Notes: a model not told the origin generated them from the letters alone. DNA of 64,000 nt from JBNGOQ01 sp050589645 (GCF_050589645.1 NZ_JBNGOQ010000001.1:930001-994000); one strand, 5' to 3'. Positions 17,447 through 27,800 are shown, numbered from the stretch's first letter. Numbers and translations: made by a program.

Positions 17447-19651
17447 ATGCAAAAGTTGGGCAACATAGCGATAGTGCTTTTCCTCACCTGCCACCTCGGA
17501 TTTGCGCAGGTGCAACGGAGTGCGCCCACGTATGAGGTAAGGGGTTCTGTGAAGGGAAAGGAAAGCCATACGCCCATTTCCGGGGCCGAGGTGTTTACCC
17601 CGGGAGGGGCCTATACCCGAACCGATGCCCTGGGCGAATTCAGGATCAGGGTGGCAACAGGCGATGAGCTGATCATTCAAAGTACAGCCTTTGAAACGGT
17701 CAGACATATCATCAAGAACGATGATGATATCGTGATTCTTGTGGAGGGTCAAACCACCGATGAACCGGAAAGCAAACGAAAAAAATTGGCCGTGACAACG
17801 GTAGCATCGCATCAAAACTATCTGGATTCTGCCAAGCAATATTTACGAACCGATATAGAAAAGAGTATCGATTTCATAACCCGTTCCATTGAACTCCTGG
17901 GAAAAAGGGGCAACAACAGACAGTTGGCCGAGTCCCTTACTACCCTTGGCGAACTCTACCAATACCATAAACAATACGACCTGGCCATAGCCAATTACAA
18001 AGATGCGCTGGAAGCCCGGAAATCTACACGAACCACATTGCTCTTGGGTGCTACCTATGTGTTGAGTGGCGACTTTGCCAACGCGGAAGCCACCCTTCTG
18101 CCTTTGCTGAAGCTGAAGAAAATGGTCCCCTATCAACGCATTCAGCTTTATGAGGGCCTTGGGGATACGTATACCGGTCTTAGCAGCTTGGATGATGCGG
18201 TGGCCTATTACAATGAGGGCCTAACGGTAGCAGAGAAAAACCAGATAGCCCCAAAGATTACCGATTTGAACTCCAAAATTGCGGATGCATACGCCAGGGA
18301 CGATCGATCGGTAGAGGCCGAGGGATACTTTAACAACTCGCTAAAATTATCCAGGAGTCAGGCTCCACAGCGCGCTATTCAGGAAAATGAGAAGGTGGCC
18401 GATTTTTACAATAAAAAAAACAGGTACGGGGAGGAAATAGAACTTCGAAAAGAAAGTTTGAACGAATTGAACCAACTGGACGTAAAGAAGGTCGAGAAAG
18501 GCGCTACCCCCAACCAGCCGGACTCCATTACCGCACAGCGTATCAATTACAAAATTGCCACTGCCTATATTGCCCAAGACAAGTTGGACGAGGCCATACC
18601 GTATTTGGAAAAGAGTATTAGCGAGGCAGATGATGACGATGACTTGATCGTTCAAAAAGATGCCACCAGGAAGTTATCCGAACTGTACAGGAACAAAGGC
18701 GATTTTACAAGGGCTCTGGAAACCTATCAAAAATACGTGGCCGTGGTAGATACCCTGTACGTGCGCAAAGAACAGGAAATCTCAAGGGCGGCGCGTTTTA
18801 ACCGGGAAATAGCAGCAAAACAAAGCCGTATCTCGGGCCTTGAGCAGGAGCGTGAACTTTCGCAGAGCAAGTACGACCTGGCACTGACATCACAGCAGTT
18901 GGTACAGGAGAGCAATAAAAGACAAAAATGGGTCATTTATTCCCTGATTTTTGGGCTCTTTCTGACCGGTTTGGCCGCTTTCTTCTTCTATCGCAGCAAC
19001 AAGCAACAAAAGTTGGCGAACAACCTACTGGCCCTGAAGTCGCTCAGGTCCCAGATGAACCCGCATTTTATCTTCAACGCCCTAAATTCTGTGAATAATT
19101 TTATCGCCAAAAGCGACGAGCGGAGTGCCAATCGATATTTAAGCGAGTTTTCTACCCTAATGCGAGCCGTCCTGGAAAATTCCGAGGAGGATTTTATCCC
19201 CCTGACCAAAGAATTGGAGCTTATAGAACTCTATACCAAATTGGAACATTCCAGGTTCCAGGATAAGTTCGATTATAAGATACAGCTAGACGAACATATT
19301 GATGTGGACGCCTTTCAAATCCCTCCGATGCTTTTGCAGCCTTACATAGAAAATGCCATTTGGCACGGTCTCCGTTACAAGGAGGAGAAGGGTTTTTTAC
19401 ATATTGACCTTACCCAAAAAAACAAGGAGACCATTGAAATTAGCGTTATCGATAATGGTATCGGAAGAAAAAAGTCCACCCAATTGAAGACGGCGAATCA
19501 GAAAAAGCAAAAATCCAAGGGCATGGGGAATATCAAGAAGCGTATTTCCATACTCAATAACATGTACAAGGACAAGGTAGATGTCAGCATCACCAATTTG
19601 TACAAGGATGCCACCGGGACCAAGGTAATATTGACCCTAAAAAAAGACTGA
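17447..19651 (+). CDS. Sensor histidine kinase (LytS-like) with carboxypeptidase-like and TPR sensor region
   Basis: 734 residues. Signal peptide (to about residue 21), a carboxypeptidase-regulatory-like beta sandwich (about 28-100), a long array of TPR repeats (about 125-440), a coiled coil, one membrane helix (about 493-515), then a LytS-type kinase: the phospho-acceptor histidine is in NPHFIFNALNSV (about H539), the N box is PYIENAIWHG and the G1 box DNGIG. The TPR part is thus outside the cytoplasm and senses an unknown periplasmic input. The stop overlaps the start of the response regulator by one base. Confidence 0.93.
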   Translation: MQKLGNIAIVLFLTCHLGFAQVQRSAPTYEVRGSVKGKESHTPISGAEVFTPGGAYTRTDALGEFRIRVATGDELIIQSTAFETVRHIIKNDDDIVILVEGQTTDEPESKRKKLAVTTVASHQNYLDSAKQYLRTDIEKSIDFITRSIELLGKRGNNRQLAESLTTLGELYQYHKQYDLAIANYKDALEARKSTRTTLLLGATYVLSGDFANAEATLLPLLKLKKMVPYQRIQLYEGLGDTYTGLSSLDDAVAYYNEGLTVAEKNQIAPKITDLNSKIADAYARDDRSVEAEGYFNNSLKLSRSQAPQRAIQENEKVADFYNKKNRYGEEIELRKESLNELNQLDVKKVEKGATPNQPDSITAQRINYKIATAYIAQDKLDEAIPYLEKSISEADDDDDLIVQKDATRKLSELYRNKGDFTRALETYQKYVAVVDTLYVRKEQEISRAARFNREIAAKQSRISGLEQERELSQSKYDLALTSQQLVQESNKRQKWVIYSLIFGLFLTGLAAFFFYRSNKQQKLANNLLALKSLRSQMNPHFIFNALNSVNNFIAKSDERSANRYLSEFSTLMRAVLENSEEDFIPLTKELELIELYTKLEHSRFQDKFDYKIQLDEHIDVDAFQIPPMLLQPYIENAIWHGLRYKEEKGFLHIDLTQKNKETIEISVIDNGIGRKKSTQLKTANQKKQKSKGMGNIKKRISILNNMYKDKVDVSITNLYKDATGTKVILTLKKD

Positions 19652-20382
19652 TGCAGTTACACGCCATTATAGTTGAGGACGAGGCAAACAGCAGGGAGAT
19701 TCTAAGGAATTACCTGAGCAAATATTGTAGGAACGTAAACTTGCTGGGAGAGGCAGAAGGCATACAGGAAGGTCTGGAACTCATTGCACAAAAAAAACCC
19801 GATCTGGTGTTTTTGGATGTGGAAATGCCCTTTGGCAATGCCTTTGACCTTTTGGACCAGGTACCGGACCGAAGCTTTGAAACCGTTTTTGTAACCGCGT
19901 ACAACCAATACGCCATGGATGCCTTGAACAACCACGCCGCCTACTATTTGATGAAGCCTATCAATATAGACGAGTTGGTCAAGGCAGTGGATTATGTGGT
20001 GGACATCAAAACAAGGGAAAACGCCCTGGAAGACCGCATTTTAAAGCCTAAACTAAAGAAGGTGGAAGGGAAGATTACCTTACCCCAACAGGATGGCTTT
20101 CAGGTCCTTAATGTCCCGGATATTCTATACTGTAAGGCGGACGACAACTATACCGAGATCTATCTGGAAAAAAGAAGAATAGTGGTCAGTAAAACCCTAA
20201 AGTACTTCGAGGAAGTTTTGTCCGGTTTTACCTTTGCCCGAATCCATAAATCCTACCTTGTAAACGTAAACGAGGTAGTGAAGTACAAGCGGGGAAAAGG
20301 CGGAAGCGTGGTCATTTCCAATGGTAAGGAGTTGTTGGTGTCCGCTTCCAAAAAGAAGGAATTGTTGTCCTATTTTGAATAA
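19651..20382 (+). CDS. LytTR-family response regulator
   Basis: 243 residues. Receiver domain 1-125 with the acidic pair E9-D10, the phospho-acceptor D56 in FLDVEMP, and the conserved K of MKPI. The LytTR DNA-binding domain spans about 140-243, with the F-x-R-I-H-K-S-Y-L-V-N signature. The TGATG overlap couples it to the kinase. It is the obvious candidate to bind the 21-bp-period repeat at 17299-17329. Confidence 0.95.
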   Translation: MQLHAIIVEDEANSREILRNYLSKYCRNVNLLGEAEGIQEGLELIAQKKPDLVFLDVEMPFGNAFDLLDQVPDRSFETVFVTAYNQYAMDALNNHAAYYLMKPINIDELVKAVDYVVDIKTRENALEDRILKPKLKKVEGKITLPQQDGFQVLNVPDILYCKADDNYTEIYLEKRRIVVSKTLKYFEEVLSGFTFARIHKSYLVNVNEVVKYKRGKGGSVVISNGKELLVSASKKKELLSYFE

Positions 20383-20393
20383 ATGCATAAAAG

Positions 20394-20906
20394 ATGATTA
20401 TCAAGACCATCAATGGAAAATCGCCCCAAATGGGGAAAGATTGTTTTATTGCCGATAATGCGGTGATTGTGGGCGATGTTGTAATGGGCGACCAGTGTAG
20501 CATTTGGTTCAATGCTGTGATCAGAGGGGATGTGCATTATATAAAAATGGGTCACAAGGTAAATGTGCAGGACGGGGCCGTAGTGCACTGTACCTATTTA
20601 AAGGCCCCGACCCATATTGGGAACAACGTTTCCATAGGGCACAACGCCATCGTCCATGGATGTACCATTAGGGATAATGTTTTGGTAGGAATGGGCAGTA
20701 TCATTATGGATGACTGTGTGGTGGGGTCTAACAGTATTATTGCGGCTGGAGCCGTGTTGACGCAGGGTACCCAGGTGCCCGAAGGTTCTATTTTCGCTGG
20801 GATGCCTGCAAAAAAAATTAAGGATATCAGCCCGGAACTGAGCCGTGGTGAAATCGATAGAATTGCCAATAACTACGTAAAATATGCGAGCTGGTTCAAA
20901 GAATAG
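20394..20906 (+). CDS. Gamma carbonic anhydrase family protein (left-handed beta-helix)
   Basis: 170 residues made of hexapeptide (I/V-G-x-N) repeats forming a left-handed beta-helix, with a C-terminal helix. Histidines in VVHCT, IGHNAIVHGC and nearby are placed as the zinc ligands of gamma carbonic anhydrases such as YrdA and PaaY. The family hydrates CO2 or has lost activity in some members; activity here is not proven. It starts 11 bases after the response regulator, so it may share that transcript. Confidence 0.9.
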   Translation: MIIKTINGKSPQMGKDCFIADNAVIVGDVVMGDQCSIWFNAVIRGDVHYIKMGHKVNVQDGAVVHCTYLKAPTHIGNNVSIGHNAIVHGCTIRDNVLVGMGSIIMDDCVVGSNSIIAAGAVLTQGTQVPEGSIFAGMPAKKIKDISPELSRGEIDRIANNYVKYASWFKE

Positions 20907-20917
20907 GCCATGGCAAC

Positions 20918-20945
20918 TTTGTAAATCAAATATTCCCTATTTTTG
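20918..20945 (+). promoter_or_regulatory. Putative promoter of fabD
   Basis: TTTG (20918-20921) and TATTTTTG (20938-20945) resemble the -33/-7 pair, though the 16-base spacing is shorter than usual. The leader to ATG 20970 would be about 17 bases, and the upstream in-frame start at 20943 would be excluded. Confidence 0.45.
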
Positions 20946-20969
20946 TCCCTTACCAAAAAAACCAAAAGC

Positions 20970-21857
20970 ATGACTGCATATGTATTTCCTGGTCAAGGTG
21001 CCCAATTTGTTGGAATGGGCCTTGACCTTTACGAAAAATATCCCCTGGCCCAAGAGCTTTTTGAGAACGCCAATGATATCTTGGATTTTTCCATTACGGA
21101 TATCATGTTCGAAGGCACAGCTGAGGATTTAAAGCAGACCAAGGTAACCCAGCCTGCTATTTTCCTGCACTCCGTTATTCTTAGCAAGGTTATGGGAGAA
21201 CTTTTTAAGCCCCATATGGTAGCAGGGCATTCCCTTGGGGAATTCTCGGCCCTGGTGGCCAACAATACCTTAAATTTTGAGGACGGCTTACAACTGGTCT
21301 TTCAGAGGGCCATGGCCATGCAAAAAGCATGTGAATTGCAGCCCAGTACCATGGCCGCCGTTTTGGGGTTGGATGATGCTGTAGTGGAGAGGATATGCGA
21401 GGAAACACCTGGCATTGTGGTCCCTGCCAATTATAATTGTCCTGGACAATTGGTCATTTCTGGCGATGTGGAAGCCGTAAATGCGGCCTGCGAAAGCCTT
21501 AAGGAAGCTGGTGCAAGAAGGGCTTTGGTACTGCCCGTTGGCGGTGCTTTTCATTCCCCCTTGATGGAACCGGCAAGAGAGGAGCTGGCGGCGGCTATAG
21601 AAGGTACCGGATTTGAGGCCCCTAGTTGCCCTATTTATCAAAACGTATCCACTACGGCCGTACGGGATGCGACGACCATAAAGAAAAATCTGATATCGCA
21701 ACTTACGGCACCGGTAAAATGGACACAAAGTGTACAGCAAATGGTCCAGGATGGGGCGCGTAGTTTCGTGGAAGTGGGCCCCGGAAAAGTACTACAGGGA
21801 TTAGTGAGGAAAATTGAACAGACCGCGGAAACCTCTTCGGCAGAACTTCCACTTTAG
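20970..21857 (+). CDS. fabD: Malonyl-CoA:ACP transacylase
   Basis: 295 residues from ATG 20970, which places the VFPGQGAQ motif at residues 5-12 as in other FabD proteins. The catalytic serine is S88 in GHSLGE, and the catalytic histidine is in GGAFHSPLM (about H194). It loads malonyl groups onto acyl carrier protein for fatty-acid synthesis in the cytoplasm. Length is normal. It stands alone rather than in a fab operon here. Confidence 0.96.
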   Translation: MTAYVFPGQGAQFVGMGLDLYEKYPLAQELFENANDILDFSITDIMFEGTAEDLKQTKVTQPAIFLHSVILSKVMGELFKPHMVAGHSLGEFSALVANNTLNFEDGLQLVFQRAMAMQKACELQPSTMAAVLGLDDAVVERICEETPGIVVPANYNCPGQLVISGDVEAVNAACESLKEAGARRALVLPVGGAFHSPLMEPAREELAAAIEGTGFEAPSCPIYQNVSTTAVRDATTIKKNLISQLTAPVKWTQSVQQMVQDGARSFVEVGPGKVLQGLVRKIEQTAETSSAELPL

Positions 21858-22020
21858 AAAAACCGATGCTGCCGTACAACAGATAAAATCATATTTAGCC
21901 CATTTTTTTAGTGTGAGCACCGATTTTTTCTTATTATTGACTCCCGATTTTACCAAGCCTGGTTTTGCTGCTATGGATTGAATTTTTAGCTTCAAAAAGC
22001 TCGATATAGCGTATAACGAT

Positions 22021-24789
22021 ATGGTTTTTTTACTCCCAAAGCAATTTCTTAAAAAACTAGGCTTTTTTGGTGCGCTCTTTTGCATGGGCTTCTTTGGCTA
22101 TGGGCAGGCTACCATTAGTATAAATGACCCTGCGCCGGTAGCGGAGGGCGATTCGGGCCCGGCAACGATCAACTTTCTCGTTAGTATAGACGCTTCCGAC
22201 CCTTCTAACCCCATTACAGTGGATTATACCATAGCAGGTGGTAACGAGAACGGTACGGTAGCTACCCTGACCTTTCCGGCAAATACGGCAACACTCTCGC
22301 AAACGGTTGTAGTAACCACAACCGGAGATACTGCTATAGAAGCGGACGAATTGGTGAGCATTACCCTGAGCAATCCCAGCGCCAATGCCGTGCTGGCCGC
22401 GGATAATGTGGGCAACAGTAGTTTTACCGATGACGACAGCTGCGCTGCCGGAACCACGGCACCTGTATTGGATGCTCCGGTACCGACGGTTTTCTGTGAT
22501 GTGGTCAACCAGGACTTGGATGTCTATACGAACAGTGTACCACCTGCCAACTCCGAACTGGTTTGGAGTACGGACCCTGATACCTCCAATGATAGTGCCT
22601 TCCTGCCCAGTTCCATAGTAAATACCACAGGCACCTACTATGGCTTTTTCTATGATGCAGTAAATTCCTGTGCCAGTCAGACCCTGGAGGTAACCTTAAC
22701 GACGAACACCACACCTTCCCCAGGCATCGTGAACAATGTTTCGGCCTGTAGCTCTAACGGTGATGGCAATAGCATAATAGACCTCGATGACCAGCTCACT
22801 GGCGCCGATGCGGGAAACTGGGCCCTGACAAGCGCTCCGGGTGGTGCAACGATTACTATAAACGCTTCCAATATTGTGAATTTTAATGGAGAGCCAGAGG
22901 GAAATTACGAATTTACCTATACGACAACAGGCGCGGTTGCCCCTTGCACGGACCAGTCTACCTCTCCCGAACTGGTGGTTTCCGTCATTGATTGTTCGGA
23001 ACCCTGCAATTCAGGTATTAACGCGCCTATTTTGGAGGCTTCCGTTTCCAGGGAGTTCTGCGATGTCATCAGTCAGGACCTTAGCGACTATACCAACAGT
23101 ACCGCTCCTGCGGGGACCGTTCTCACCTGGAGTACGAATAGTGACCCTCTTGATACGGCAGCACATTTGATAAGTACCGTAGTGGCCGCACCGGGTGTTT
23201 ATTTTGGTTTTTACTATGACGCCGTGAATTTATGTGCAAGTCCTTTGTTGGAAGTCCCATTGACCTTAAACTTTACACCCACCGTGGATAGTACCACCGA
23301 AGATAACCGCTGTGATATTGGTTCTATGACCTTGGAGGCTACAGTTAGTGCCGGGGGTACCCTAAATTGGTTCGATCAGCCTACCGGCGGAATCAATGTA
23401 GCTACCGGAACCTCTTTTACCACACCAATTCTGACTACCACTACGATATATTATGTGGAGGCGACAGCCAACAATTGTACCTCTGCAAGGACCCCGGTTT
23501 CCGCGACCATAAACCCAACCCCTTCACCAGGTACGGCCACAGACACCCAAGCTTGTAATGTGGCAGGTCCGGGAGGACCTACCAGTATAGATCTGGACAA
23601 CCAACTTACAGGTGCGGACGTGGGTAGCTGGAGCATTACCACCGACCCATCGGGTGGGGGCATTGTCATAGATGCACAGAACATAGTGGATTTTACCGGC
23701 CTCGTAGCCGGGGACTATGTATTCACGTTTACGACCACTGGGGCACAGGCTCCCTGCGTTAATAGTTCGGTTACCCTGACCATCTCCATAAGTGATTGTA
23801 TGGTAGACATGGACAATGACGGTTTAACGGATGCGGAAGAGGGCGTACTGGGTACGGATCCCAATAACCCCGATACGGACGGGGATACCATCCTGGATGG
23901 CCAGGAGGTTACCGATAATACAGACCCTCTGGATGATTGCGACTCTATAGGTGGCACACCTTTACCGACAAGTGATTGCGATAATGATGGCCTTACCACC
24001 AGCGAGGAGGGTACCTTGGGAACAGATCCCAATAATCCGGATACCGATGGGGACACCCTTTTGGATGGTCAGGAGGTAACCGACGGGACAGACCCCTTGG
24101 ACCCCTGTGATCCCAATCTGACCCCGGATTGTAATCCGGCTGATATAGACCTTGCGCTGGATAAGGTCGTGGACAATGAGGGTCCTACCATTGGCGAGCG
24201 TATCGTTTTTACGTTAACCCTTACCAATCTCTCACAAAGTAGGGTGATCAATATTCGGGTAAACGAGCCCATAGAGATACCCCTAGGATTTTTGTATGTC
24301 TCACATACGTCAAGCTTGGGTAGCTATGATGAAAATACCGGGATTTGGGAAATCTTGGATTTCCCTGCGGATGGGGAGGCAAGCCTGGAAATTACTGTAC
24401 AAGTGCCCTCTATAGGTACCTTTACCAATACCACCACCCTGCTAGCGTCTTTCCCCAATGACGGGAACAATGAAAACAACGAGGCCTCGGTGACTATTGT
24501 GGTCAATCCTAGGACCGATTTGGAATGCGGTGCGCTGTTCAATCAGTTTTCGCCCAATGGCGACGGCTTCAATGATTTCCTGACGGTGAATTGTAGTGAT
24601 TTGTTCCCGACCTCCAATCTACAAGTTTTTGATAGGTACGGATACAGCGTCTTTGAGGCCAATGGATATGATAATACCTGGGACGGTACAGGTGACAATG
24701 GCCAACTGCCCAATGGCACCTACTTTTATATTTTGGATCTTGGCGATGGTACGGAAGTACAAAAAGGATGGATACAGATAATTCGATAA
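22021..24789 (+). CDS. Large secreted multidomain protein with type B T9SS C-terminal sorting domain
   Basis: 922 residues. Signal peptide (to about residue 30), a Calx-beta-like domain (about 31-140), several Ig-like repeats containing paired cysteines (about 145-590), two calcium-binding thrombospondin type 3-like repeats (D-N-D-G-L...D-P-N-N-P-D-T-D-G-D, about 595-700), a DUF11-like domain (about 705-830) and a gliding-motility C-terminal domain (about 835-922, with FSPNGDGFND and the closing WDG...NGTYFY...GWIQIIR). This CTD targets proteins to the type IX system. It is followed by PorP/SprF and OmpA-like genes, its expected surface partners. Confidence 0.92.
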   Translation: MVFLLPKQFLKKLGFFGALFCMGFFGYGQATISINDPAPVAEGDSGPATINFLVSIDASDPSNPITVDYTIAGGNENGTVATLTFPANTATLSQTVVVTTTGDTAIEADELVSITLSNPSANAVLAADNVGNSSFTDDDSCAAGTTAPVLDAPVPTVFCDVVNQDLDVYTNSVPPANSELVWSTDPDTSNDSAFLPSSIVNTTGTYYGFFYDAVNSCASQTLEVTLTTNTTPSPGIVNNVSACSSNGDGNSIIDLDDQLTGADAGNWALTSAPGGATITINASNIVNFNGEPEGNYEFTYTTTGAVAPCTDQSTSPELVVSVIDCSEPCNSGINAPILEASVSREFCDVISQDLSDYTNSTAPAGTVLTWSTNSDPLDTAAHLISTVVAAPGVYFGFYYDAVNLCASPLLEVPLTLNFTPTVDSTTEDNRCDIGSMTLEATVSAGGTLNWFDQPTGGINVATGTSFTTPILTTTTIYYVEATANNCTSARTPVSATINPTPSPGTATDTQACNVAGPGGPTSIDLDNQLTGADVGSWSITTDPSGGGIVIDAQNIVDFTGLVAGDYVFTFTTTGAQAPCVNSSVTLTISISDCMVDMDNDGLTDAEEGVLGTDPNNPDTDGDTILDGQEVTDNTDPLDDCDSIGGTPLPTSDCDNDGLTTSEEGTLGTDPNNPDTDGDTLLDGQEVTDGTDPLDPCDPNLTPDCNPADIDLALDKVVDNEGPTIGERIVFTLTLTNLSQSRVINIRVNEPIEIPLGFLYVSHTSSLGSYDENTGIWEILDFPADGEASLEITVQVPSIGTFTNTTTLLASFPNDGNNENNEASVTIVVNPRTDLECGALFNQFSPNGDGFNDFLTVNCSDLFPTSNLQVFDRYGYSVFEANGYDNTWDGTGDNGQLPNGTYFYILDLGDGTEVQKGWIQIIR

Positions 24790-24804
24790 AGCGAACTAGA
24801 GAGT

Positions 24805-25785
24805 ATGAGCAACCCATTATATAGAAATATCCTTATCTTTTCCTTCCTGTTTTACGGCATGGTCTCTAAGGCCTATGGACAGATTGAACCACAATATACC
24901 CAGTATATGTACAACATAGGGAGTTTTAATCCGGCTTATGTGGGTTCCGTGGAAACGGCAGAGATCGCTGCGCTGTACCGGGCACAATGGATAGATATCC
25001 CGGGGGCGCCTCAAACGGCAAGAATAGGATTGAACATTCCCTTGGCAAATGAAAAGCACGGGCTTGGGTTCAACGCCGTCAATGATCAGTTGGGCCCCAC
25101 GAGCCAAACCTTTGTTGATATTGCCTACTCTTTTCAGGTAAATGTTTCGGACGATACCAAACTGGCCTTTGGGATAGACGCTGGAGGTTCCATATTGGAT
25201 GTGGACTTTACCAAAGGAAATTTTGAAAATCCCAATGAACCCCTGTTGAACGGGAATACCTTGAACAAATTTTATCCCACGGTAGGGGCGGGGACATTCC
25301 TGTATGCGGAAAATTGGTACTTGGGGCTTTCCGTGCCCAACTTTTTAACCAGCGTGATCAACGATGAGGAGGTACAGGCATTTGTCAATGATCAGGTCCA
25401 GTTCAATTTCATAGGGGGGTATGTCTTTGATATTTCTGATGGATTGAAGTTTAAACCTGCATTTTTGGTCAACTACCTTGAAGGAGCCCCGGTAAACATC
25501 AATCTCTCCACCAATTTTTTGATAAGTGATGTGGTGACCATAGGAGCTTCCTATCGGATAGACAATGCAGTAAGCGGCTTGGCCGGCTTTCAGATTTCTG
25601 ACGGCCTTTTTTTAGGGTATTCTTATGATTACAATACCAATGGGCTTGGGGAGTTCAATAGTGGTTCCCATGAGGCCATCCTAAAGTTCTATTTAGGAAA
25701 AGGAGGCGGAAAGCAACGGAAGACCAAGGAAAAAAGGAACGAAAAAGGGAAACCCAAACAAATTGATAGCCCAAGATTTTTCTAA
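24805..25785 (+). CDS. PorP/SprF family outer-membrane protein
   Basis: 326 residues with signal peptide and the diagnostic P-Q-Y-T-Q-Y-M-Y-N...N-P-A-Y-x-G opening of the PorP/SprF family, followed by barrel strands and a lysine/arginine-rich C-terminal tail. It lies 15 bases after the type B CTD protein and 1 base before the OmpA-like gene. In Flavobacterium johnsoniae, SprF-like proteins are needed for secretion and attachment of the neighbouring SprB-type adhesin; the same role is inferred here. Confidence 0.93.
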   Translation: MSNPLYRNILIFSFLFYGMVSKAYGQIEPQYTQYMYNIGSFNPAYVGSVETAEIAALYRAQWIDIPGAPQTARIGLNIPLANEKHGLGFNAVNDQLGPTSQTFVDIAYSFQVNVSDDTKLAFGIDAGGSILDVDFTKGNFENPNEPLLNGNTLNKFYPTVGAGTFLYAENWYLGLSVPNFLTSVINDEEVQAFVNDQVQFNFIGGYVFDISDGLKFKPAFLVNYLEGAPVNINLSTNFLISDVVTIGASYRIDNAVSGLAGFQISDGLFLGYSYDYNTNGLGEFNSGSHEAILKFYLGKGGGKQRKTKEKRNEKGKPKQIDSPRFF

Positions 25786-25786
25786 A

Positions 25787-27724
25787 ATGAAGGTAAACAT
25801 GCGAGCAAGGACGGTAATGGTGTTTTTTTTGATGGTCACCACGCTATCTTTTGGACAGGATAAAAAATCCAAGGGCGATATTTTGTTCTTTGAGTATGCG
25901 TACAAAGCAGCTATTCAGGAGTACAACAAGGAAAAGGAGAAAAAGCCTTTGACCAATCAACAACTATTAAATTTGGCCGATGCCTATTACCAAACGGGCA
26001 ATTACAAAGGCGCTTCCGAAAACTACATCGAAGTGTATAAAAAGGAGGAACCCTTTTCCAATCACTATTTTAACAAGATGCTCCTTAGCCTGGGTAGAAC
26101 TTCGGGTACAGACCGGGTAAAGGCCTTCCTGGCCTCCAAGACCACCCCACTTCCCGAGGAACTGTTGGAAAACGCCAACTTTAATTTTGAATTGTTGGGT
26201 TCCAAGGATGCCTTTGAACTGGATTTTGAACTTTTTAATATTACGGGCAATAGTCCCCAATCCGATTTTTCGCCCACATTTTATAAAGATCGACTTTTGT
26301 TTACCAGTGGGCGGGGAAAAGATTCCAAGTCCGTATACGCCCCTTCTGGCGAAGCCTATCTCGATATTTTTGTGGCAAGAATGGAAAACAACGGAGATAT
26401 TGGGACGGCAAACCGTTTTACGGATGTACCCGACTCCGAGTTCCATAAGGCCACACCTTTTTATTCTACTGATCTGAACAGTTTGTTTTATATCCTTTCC
26501 AATGCGGAGGACGGACAAATGGCTTTTGATAATAATGGCAAGAACGCATTGGCCATAGGCAAGGTAGATGAAAATGGAACTTTTGGATTTTTATTACGGG
26601 ATTTGAGCACCTCTTTCTATTACCCTTTTTATGACGCCGCCAACGAAAAATTGTACTTCGCTGCCAATTTTTATGACAGTTATGGCGGTACCGACCTTTA
26701 TTACGTGTACACCAACAAGGGACAGATCATGTCCGCGCCCATTAATCTGGGACCTCGGATAAACTCCGCGGGAAACGAAATAGCACCCTTTATTTTTGAT
26801 AACAGCCTCTATTTTTCCTCCGATGTTTTTTACGGCTTGGGTGGGATGGATATCTATAAATCCAACTTCCAGTCAGACACCAGCTATAGCATTCCTATAA
26901 ACCTGGGCCTAGGGATCAATTCCAGCGCCGATGACTTCGGGTTCATCATTAAGGATGATGGCACTACCGGTCTTTTGGGATATTTTTCCTCTAATCGCAA
27001 AGGGGGTAAAGGAGGTGATGATATCTACGGTTTTAGGGTAGCCGAAAAACCTGGATTGAAGACCTTGGTCTTTAAGGGAAAGGTTTCAAGACTGGGTTCC
27101 AAGTTAGGGGTGGATAAAGTTTCCATAAAACTTTTTGATTCCGATAACAACTTGATCACCGAAGTGTACACTAGGGAGGACGGAGCGTATCAATTGGAGA
27201 TCCCATGGGTAGACCAAGTGGTGTTGACCGCTTCCAAGGAAAGGCACGAATTGTTTTCCAGGGCCTATGACAAGGCGGCCTTGGAAACAAAGGAAGCCAC
27301 CTTGGATATTGACCTGACCATGCTCGATGACCTGGTGGAGGAAAAGGAAGAACAGACCATACTAAAGTTAAACGATTTTTTCTTCGCTAAAGGAAAATGG
27401 GAGGTAACCCCCGCAATAGCGCTGGAATTGGACAAAGTGGTGCTTGCCGTACAGAAATTTCCCGAACTGCAATTGCGAATTGAAGCACATACCGATAGTA
27501 GGGGAGGGAGCAGTACCAATTTTAGGCTTTCGCAAAACCGAGCGAACGGCATAAGGGATTATTTGATTCAAAAGGGAGTCCCAACAACCAATTTACTATA
27601 TGCCGTGGGATATGGGGAGGATAAAATTCTGAACAATTGTACCAATGGGGTATTTTGTATTGAGCAACTGCACAAGGTAAACGAAAGATGCCTCATCGTA
27701 ATCTTAAATTATAACCTTTTATAG
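25787..27724 (+). CDS. OmpA-family peptidoglycan-binding protein with TPR and WD40-like repeats
   Basis: 645 residues from ATG 25787, which directly follows the previous stop and gives a signal peptide ending LSFG. TPR-like helices (about 30-115), a PD40/WD40-like propeller (about 150-420), a carboxypeptidase-regulatory-like domain (about 425-520) and a C-terminal OmpA domain with EAHTDSRG (peptidoglycan contact) and RA-x-G-I-R-D-Y-L. It probably ties the outer-membrane PorP/SprF-adhesin complex to the cell wall. Confidence 0.92.
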   Translation: MKVNMRARTVMVFFLMVTTLSFGQDKKSKGDILFFEYAYKAAIQEYNKEKEKKPLTNQQLLNLADAYYQTGNYKGASENYIEVYKKEEPFSNHYFNKMLLSLGRTSGTDRVKAFLASKTTPLPEELLENANFNFELLGSKDAFELDFELFNITGNSPQSDFSPTFYKDRLLFTSGRGKDSKSVYAPSGEAYLDIFVARMENNGDIGTANRFTDVPDSEFHKATPFYSTDLNSLFYILSNAEDGQMAFDNNGKNALAIGKVDENGTFGFLLRDLSTSFYYPFYDAANEKLYFAANFYDSYGGTDLYYVYTNKGQIMSAPINLGPRINSAGNEIAPFIFDNSLYFSSDVFYGLGGMDIYKSNFQSDTSYSIPINLGLGINSSADDFGFIIKDDGTTGLLGYFSSNRKGGKGGDDIYGFRVAEKPGLKTLVFKGKVSRLGSKLGVDKVSIKLFDSDNNLITEVYTREDGAYQLEIPWVDQVVLTASKERHELFSRAYDKAALETKEATLDIDLTMLDDLVEEKEEQTILKLNDFFFAKGKWEVTPAIALELDKVVLAVQKFPELQLRIEAHTDSRGGSSTNFRLSQNRANGIRDYLIQKGVPTTNLLYAVGYGEDKILNNCTNGVFCIEQLHKVNERCLIVILNYNLL

Positions 27725-27750
27725 CCGTAGTACCTGCTTTTTATGGCCAC

Positions 27751-27783
27751 TTTGCACTATCTAGTGAGGATTGCCTATATTTA
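27751..27783 (+). promoter_or_regulatory. Promoter of the acetate symporter/acs operon
   Basis: TTTG at 27751-27754 and TATATTTA at 27776-27783 are separated by 21 bases, the expected Bacteroidota spacing (the last -7 base is A rather than G). The first in-frame ATG (27783) overlaps the -7 element, so translation must begin at ATG 27801. Confidence 0.6.
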
Positions 27784-27800
27784 TGCAAGTAAAAACTTCT

